DNA of 34,812 nucleotides, taken from Desmonostoc muscorum FACHB-395. GTDB taxonomy: Bacteria > Cyanobacteriota > Cyanobacteriia > Cyanobacteriales > Nostocaceae. The notes under the pieces were generated by a model that worked only from the letters and a program-made list of their open reading frames with translations, did no database searches and was not told the origin of the DNA. The stretch is taken from positions 1 through 34,812 of the forward strand of contig NZ_JACJSF010000084.1 of assembly GCF_014698035.1 (NCBI RefSeq). Reading direction: 5' to 3'. How positions within the stretch are numbered: position 1 is the stretch's first letter; every line of letters starts with the position of its first letter. This document shows, one piece after another, positions 30,237 to 34,812 of the stretch. The translations under genes and the position numbers were made by a program.

Positions 30237-32966
30237 ATGCGGATAACGACCAAATGTATTGGATCGTCTGCGATCGTTCTGGGACTGGTTGCCTCTACCC
30301 AAATTGGAGGCGATCTCTTCATCAGGCAAGCAGAACAAAAATCACAGGATACCCAGGCAAAAACTACTCAGGCTTTGACGACTATTCTGCAAATAAACGT
30401 CTCTTTGAATAACGAAGTAGCCGCGCTGAAAGACATGATCTTGCTCAGACGCGATGCTTCCAATTTAGTGAAATATCAGGAAGCTCTATCTGGATTCACT
30501 AAAAATATGGCTAAGTTAAAAAATTTAAAGCCAGAGCTAAATTCAGAGTTAGTCAAGATTAACGATCGCCATAGCTTGCTTGCTAATCTAATAATCGAAT
30601 TAACTAATCAATCTAACACAGATAAGCCCTTAGAATTAGCTGAATCCCAACAGGATTTTCGAGTAATCAACGCTTTTTCTCGCGATATTGAACTTTACTT
30701 AAAATTATTAACTCAAAAGCTTCAGCAACAGGATAGCTTCGCAAAGCAAGAATTTAATAACTTTAAACAGACTACTCAACTTGCCAGACAAATTCTGCTG
30801 TTGTCCATTCTGCTAGTTTTTGTGGGTCAGTTATTGCTAATCCTTTTACCAGTAATTCGCTCGATTCAAAAGCTCCAACAGGGAGCAGCAAAAATTGGAG
30901 ATGGCAATCTAGAATACCGTCTGAATATTCAAACCGAAGACGAAATCCAAGAACTCGCAGAAGCTTTTAACCGAATGGCAGGAACTCTAGCTGAATCCTA
31001 TCGCTCCTTAGAGTTAAAAAAAGAACTTGCCGATACAGCAAATCGTGCCAAAAGTGAGTTCTTAGCTAACATGAGCCATGAGTTACGAACTCCTCTTAAC
31101 GGTATTCTAGGTTATGCTCAAATTCTCCAACGAGATAAAACTTTAGCTGATAAACAGCAAGATGGCTTAAGAATTATTCACCAATGTGGTTCACACCTAT
31201 TAACATTAATTAACGACATTCTAGATTTATCCAAAATAGAAGCCCAGAGAATGGAACTTTACAAAAGCGACTTTCATTTTCCAGCTTTTCTCCAGAGTGT
31301 AGTAGAAATCTGTCGTATTCGTGCTGACCAAAAAGGCATTTCATTCATTTACCAACCAACTTCAGAACTACCTATTGGCATTTGGGCAGATGAAAAACGA
31401 TTGCGACAAGTCTTAATTAATCTACTAGGTAATGCCATTAAATTTACCGAAAAAGGAGGAGTGAAATTTACTATTAGCTTTGTAGACCAATTCTTAATAG
31501 ATGAAATTACCCAAAAACCAATTCATAGAATTCGATTTCAAATCATCGATACGGGAATCGGTATGAGTCAAGAACAGGCTGAGAAAATATTCTTACCATT
31601 TGAGCAAGTTGGAGAGATTAAAAAGCAATCAGAAGGTACTGGGTTAGGTTTAGCTATTAGTCAGCGAATTGTGCAATTAATGGATAGTACAATCCAAGTA
31701 AAAAGTGAAATAGGTCAGGGCAGCACTTTTTGGATTGACTTGAATTTACAAGAATCAGTGGATTGGATGCAATCAGGTAGAGTGCTGCCTGCTGGCAAAA
31801 TTATCGGAATTGCCACTGGAAAGAGGAGAATCCTAATTGTGGATGATAAGTGGGAAAACCGTTCTGTTGTTATAAATCTATTAGAGGAGATTGGATTTGA
31901 AATTATAGAGGCAAGTGACGGTCAGGAAGGTTTAGATAAAGCTATGCAATTTTTGCCGGACTTAATCATAACAGACTTAACAATGCCTGTCATGGATGGT
32001 TTTGAATTAACACGTCGCCTCCGCCAGCAAGATGAATTTCAGGAGTTGACCATCATAGTTTCATCTGCTAGCGTGTTTGAATCTGACCAACACAAAAGTT
32101 TAGGAGTTGGTGCAGATGATTTTCTACCTAAACCTGTACATGCTGATGATTTAATTCAGAAGTTAGAAAAATATTTACAAATTGAATGGGTTTATGAAAC
32201 TGTACCAGAAAAATCTGGAAATGGGACACTAAGCACTATCCATAACCAAAATAGTTCTGTCGTAACTCCTGAAAGCATAATTGTTGGGATTACTGGCAAT
32301 AAACGGAAAATTTTGCTCGTAGATGATAATAGGGAAAACCGTTCTATTATTGTCAATTTATTAAGTGATATTGGTTTTCAAATAACGGAGGCAACTAATG
32401 GTCAAGACGGCTTAGATAAAGCAGTCAAGGTAAAACCTGATTTAATTATCACTGACTTGTCAATGCCAGTCATGAATGGCTTAGAAATGATCCGTCACTT
32501 GCGTATGTTGCCATTTGAGGATTTACCAATAATTGTTTCATCTGCGAGTGTATTTGAATCTGACCAGCATGAGAGTTTAGAGGTTGGTGGCAACGATTTT
32601 CTGCCTAAACCAGTGCAAGCCGATGAATTGTTCCAGAAGTTACAGAAGCACTTAAAATTGGAGTGGATTTATGATTTGCCCCAGAGTCAAGAAGAAGTCA
32701 ACGAAACCCAAAATCTAAAAGTTACCTCTGCTGATTCCTCGCTAGCAGACACTTGCTTAATTTCTCCACCACCTGAAGAAATCGAGAAACTATTTGAGTT
32801 GGCGATGAGAGGTAATATCAAAGGCATTCGAGAGCAAGCCCAAAAATTGAAACTTTTGGATGAGAAGTTTATACTATTTGCCGAACAATTAGAGCAACTT
32901 GCTAAAAGCTTTCAAATTGAAAAAATTAGGGAATTTATCCAACCATATCGAGGAGAACAACAATGA
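30237..32966 (+). CDS. Hybrid sensor histidine kinase with two tandem receiver domains
   Basis: The start is ATG 30237, 13 bp after the PhnD-like stop; a longer frame overlaps that gene. The 909-aa protein has TM1 at about 9-28, a periplasmic helical sensor domain of about 155 residues (CHASE3-like size), TM2 at about 183-207 and HAMP at about 207-258. HisKA carries H281 in SHELRTPLNG, and the HATPase has NLLGNAIKFT, DTGIGM and GTGLGL. Two receivers follow: D536/D537, acceptor D580 and K632; then D696/D697, acceptor D740 and K791. The C-terminal 100 residues are helical without a clear Hpt histidine. The two receivers are close internal duplicates. It is the likely transducer of the PhnD-like lipoprotein upstream. 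Confidence 0.93.
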   Translation: MRITTKCIGSSAIVLGLVASTQIGGDLFIRQAEQKSQDTQAKTTQALTTILQINVSLNNEVAALKDMILLRRDASNLVKYQEALSGFTKNMAKLKNLKPELNSELVKINDRHSLLANLIIELTNQSNTDKPLELAESQQDFRVINAFSRDIELYLKLLTQKLQQQDSFAKQEFNNFKQTTQLARQILLLSILLVFVGQLLLILLPVIRSIQKLQQGAAKIGDGNLEYRLNIQTEDEIQELAEAFNRMAGTLAESYRSLELKKELADTANRAKSEFLANMSHELRTPLNGILGYAQILQRDKTLADKQQDGLRIIHQCGSHLLTLINDILDLSKIEAQRMELYKSDFHFPAFLQSVVEICRIRADQKGISFIYQPTSELPIGIWADEKRLRQVLINLLGNAIKFTEKGGVKFTISFVDQFLIDEITQKPIHRIRFQIIDTGIGMSQEQAEKIFLPFEQVGEIKKQSEGTGLGLAISQRIVQLMDSTIQVKSEIGQGSTFWIDLNLQESVDWMQSGRVLPAGKIIGIATGKRRILIVDDKWENRSVVINLLEEIGFEIIEASDGQEGLDKAMQFLPDLIITDLTMPVMDGFELTRRLRQQDEFQELTIIVSSASVFESDQHKSLGVGADDFLPKPVHADDLIQKLEKYLQIEWVYETVPEKSGNGTLSTIHNQNSSVVTPESIIVGITGNKRKILLVDDNRENRSIIVNLLSDIGFQITEATNGQDGLDKAVKVKPDLIITDLSMPVMNGLEMIRHLRMLPFEDLPIIVSSASVFESDQHESLEVGGNDFLPKPVQADELFQKLQKHLKLEWIYDLPQSQEEVNETQNLKVTSADSSLADTCLISPPPEEIEKLFELAMRGNIKGIREQAQKLKLLDEKFILFAEQLEQLAKSFQIEKIREFIQPYRGEQQ

Positions 32967-34402
32967 ATATACCTGTTATGGAGACAGGGGTAATTTTGAT
33001 TGTGGATGATAATCCCAATAATTTGGAAGTACTATCTGAAACATTAATGGATACAGGTTGGGAGATATTGATTGCTGTGAATGGTGAAGGAGCGATCGCT
33101 CAAGCTGAATACGCTTGTCCTGATATCATACTTTTAGATGTAATGATGCCTGGAATTGACGGATTTACAGCCTGCCAGCGTTTAAAGTTAAATCCTGCAA
33201 CCTGTGATATTCCCATAATTTTCATGACAGCTCTTTCTGAAACTGTCGATAAAGTAAAGGGTTTGAGTTTGGGAGCAGTAGATTACATTACTAAACCGTT
33301 TGAGCATGAAGAAGTACTGGCTCGTATCAACACACATCTACAAATCCGTAATCTAACTAAGCAACTCCGAATTCATAATCAGCAACTTCAACAAGAAATA
33401 GCCGACCGTCTTGCAGTCGAAACCAAGTTACAAAAGCTGACTCAGGAGTTAGAGCAAAGGGTAGAAGAACGTACTTTTGAACTATCTCAAGCACTTGATA
33501 ATTTTCAGCAAGCTCAGGTTCGTCTGGTACAACAAGAAAAGATGTCTACCCTTGGTGAGTTGGTTGCTGGAATTGCTCATGAAATTAACAATCCAGTCAA
33601 CTTCATTTTAGGAAATCTTAATCACGCCTCAGAATACACCCAAAATTTTATTGATTTGTTTAAACTTTATCAACAATATTATCCAAATCCTGAAGGAGAA
33701 ATTCAGCAAAAAATAGATGAAATTGATATTGATTTCTTAATGCAAGATTCTCCGCAAATTATGTCGTCTATGTACAAAGGAACAAAGCGCCTAGCACAGA
33801 TGATTCATTCTCTTAGGCATTTTTCACGTCGAGATGATTCAGTAGTACAACCTATAGATATTCATGAAGGTATTGATAGCACGCTATTGATTTTACAATA
33901 TCGCTTAAAAGCAAACTCAGAACGTTCCGAAATTCAGATTATTAAAGATTATGGAACTTTGCCACCTGTAGAATGTTTTCCAGGTCCACTGAATCAAGTT
34001 TTCATGAATATCTTTGCTAATGCAATAGATGCTATAGAGGAGTCATTTGTGACTAGGAGCAATTCTATTGCAAATTTTCCCAAAATTGCAGCAAGTAACA
34101 TTCATTTGTTATCGGTAGAAAACAAAGGACAAATCACGATTCGTACTGCTCTACATCAACAAAGCTCAGTTGTAGTAATTAAAATTGCCGATAATGGCAT
34201 CGGTATGACAGAAGAAGTCAAACAACGGTTATCTGAACCAATGTTTACTACCAAACCTGTAGGAAAGGGCACAGGGTTGGGTTTATCTATAAGTCGGCAA
34301 ATTATTGAGGAGAAACATGGTGGGAATCTCTCTTTTGTCTCTGAGCCGAGGCAAGGCACAGAATTTTGTATTGAAATTCCTTTACTAAGTCAAAAAGCAT
34401 AA
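32963..34402 (+). CDS. Response regulator-histidine kinase (receiver fused to HisKA/HATPase)
   Basis: ATG 32963 overlaps the upstream stop by four bases (ATGA) and has GAGGAGAA upstream, so it is translationally coupled. The 479-aa cytoplasmic protein has an N-terminal receiver (D15/D16, acceptor D59 in LLDVMMPG, K111 in TKPFEHEE) and a coiled-coil linker at about 125-190. HisKA has H206 in GIAHEINNP, and the HATPase has NIFANAIDAIE, IADNGIGM and GTGLGLSISR. There is no DNA-binding domain in any protein of the operon, so a separate regulator must deliver the output, or the relay ends outside the window. Phosphoryl flow from the hybrid kinase to this receiver is the natural reading. Confidence 0.93.
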   Translation: MNIPVMETGVILIVDDNPNNLEVLSETLMDTGWEILIAVNGEGAIAQAEYACPDIILLDVMMPGIDGFTACQRLKLNPATCDIPIIFMTALSETVDKVKGLSLGAVDYITKPFEHEEVLARINTHLQIRNLTKQLRIHNQQLQQEIADRLAVETKLQKLTQELEQRVEERTFELSQALDNFQQAQVRLVQQEKMSTLGELVAGIAHEINNPVNFILGNLNHASEYTQNFIDLFKLYQQYYPNPEGEIQQKIDEIDIDFLMQDSPQIMSSMYKGTKRLAQMIHSLRHFSRRDDSVVQPIDIHEGIDSTLLILQYRLKANSERSEIQIIKDYGTLPPVECFPGPLNQVFMNIFANAIDAIEESFVTRSNSIANFPKIAASNIHLLSVENKGQITIRTALHQQSSVVVIKIADNGIGMTEEVKQRLSEPMFTTKPVGKGTGLGLSISRQIIEEKHGGNLSFVSEPRQGTEFCIEIPLLSQKA

Positions 34403-34812
34403 ATAACTACGCAGTTACAAAACAGTATAATCTACGTCGAAATACGGCGCGATCGCGAATCTCTACTTGGAGGGTTTCTATGATCGCTAAAAGGTCAGTT
34501 CCTCCCAAGTAAAAAGAACTAACTCTTATCCAGCATCCAAAGATTATTAACTATGGGGGGTGTCTATGAGCCTCACCAAAATTCTAGTCGCACATCAACG
34601 TCAGATAGCATATCGAGAACTCGTAGCGGTACATAGTGTAAACATTCTCAATACCTTAGCCAAAAGAAGAGGGTGAAGAGATAGGGCGCTCTGTAGTAGA
34701 GTTATTAGAACTCTTGCATAAATATTTTGTGGTATAATTAAGGGTTATTTTTATTTTCAATTTAGGGACATTAAAATAGTAAGAGATTATGATTTTCTTC
34801 TAACAAGTATTA
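34403..34812. other. Downstream region without a confident gene
   Basis: After the kinase stop I see a HIP1 site near 34450 and no strong terminator. A 36-aa frame lies at 34566-34676 (ATG with GGGGGG 6-9 bases upstream, opening MSLTKILVAHQRQIAYRELV). It has plausible composition, but it is too short to call. The end of the window is AT-rich and carries a promoter-like site. Confidence 0.4.
34714..34738 (+). promoter_or_regulatory. Extended -10 promoter reading out of the window
   Basis: TGGTATAAT (34730-34738) is a perfect extended -10 element (TG-N-TATAAT). A weak -35-like TTGCAT lies at 34714-34719 with short spacing. It would drive a gene beyond the right edge. Confidence 0.4.

Noticed and set aside
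34566..34676. 36-aa frame with a GGGGGG leader
   Set aside because: Plausible but too short and unrecognised; mentioned only in the description of the end region.

Overview
The window looks like cyanobacterial DNA, most likely from a filamentous Nostoc-like genus. The palindrome GCGATCGC (HIP1) recurs throughout on both strands. Homologues of the plastid-conserved Ycf35 and Ycf46 proteins are present, and the interspersed GAATTC-AGGAGTCAG and CAGTTATCAGT repeats are of a kind common in Nostocales. The genus call is inference. I found no rRNA, tRNA, CRISPR array, integrase or intact transposase, so plasmid, integrated element and chromosome cannot be told apart from sequence alone.

Layout. 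(1) 1-4.5 kb: the C-terminal half of a RecQ-UvrD type fusion helicase cut by the window edge, a decayed phage/plasmid-type wHTH reading frame, an unknown minus-strand gene and a small XRE-like regulator. (2) 4.9-14.7 kb: a long run of plus-strand accessory genes. Most are small and unknown, but the run contains a DUF5895-like protein, a compact ycf35 / DUF2997 / ycf46 (AAA ATPase) cassette and a WGR-domain protein. Many are separated by strong hairpins. (3) 14.8-20.0 kb: the most unusual segment. It holds a small HTH protein, a coiled-coil protein with a possible -1 frameshift into a membrane tail, a large array of TGAAAC motifs, two membrane proteins, a membrane-anchored P-loop ATPase and a small membrane protein. 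Two arrays of 11-bp repeats with the same CGGAACT core lie in opposite orientation before the first gene and after the ATPase gene. (4) 20.0-22.2 kb, minus strand: a TumE-type toxin-antitoxin pair and an AIPR-family (abortive infection) protein, a small defence cluster. (5) 22.3-23.8 kb: a nested repeat element and a frameshifted SpoIID/LytB gene. (6) 24.2-28.8 kb, minus strand: a phosphite uptake and oxidation operon ptxA-ptxB-ptxC-ptxD, with a SAM methyltransferase just upstream. (7) 29.3-34.4 kb, plus strand: a second PhnD-family lipoprotein in one tight operon with a hybrid histidine kinase and a receiver-kinase.

How the genes may work together. PtxB captures phosphite (or a related reduced-P anion), PtxC and PtxA import it, and PtxD oxidises it to phosphate with NAD. 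The divergent orphan PhnD-like lipoprotein has no permease or ATPase of its own and is followed by two kinases. It is therefore a good candidate for a periplasmic ligand sensor feeding a phosphorelay that may control the ptx operon. In the 15-20 kb segment, the HTH protein, repeat arrays, membrane proteins and P-loop ATPase suggest a DNA-tethering, segregation or DNA-translocation machine at the membrane. I cannot assign it to a known family, and it is my best candidate for an undescribed system.
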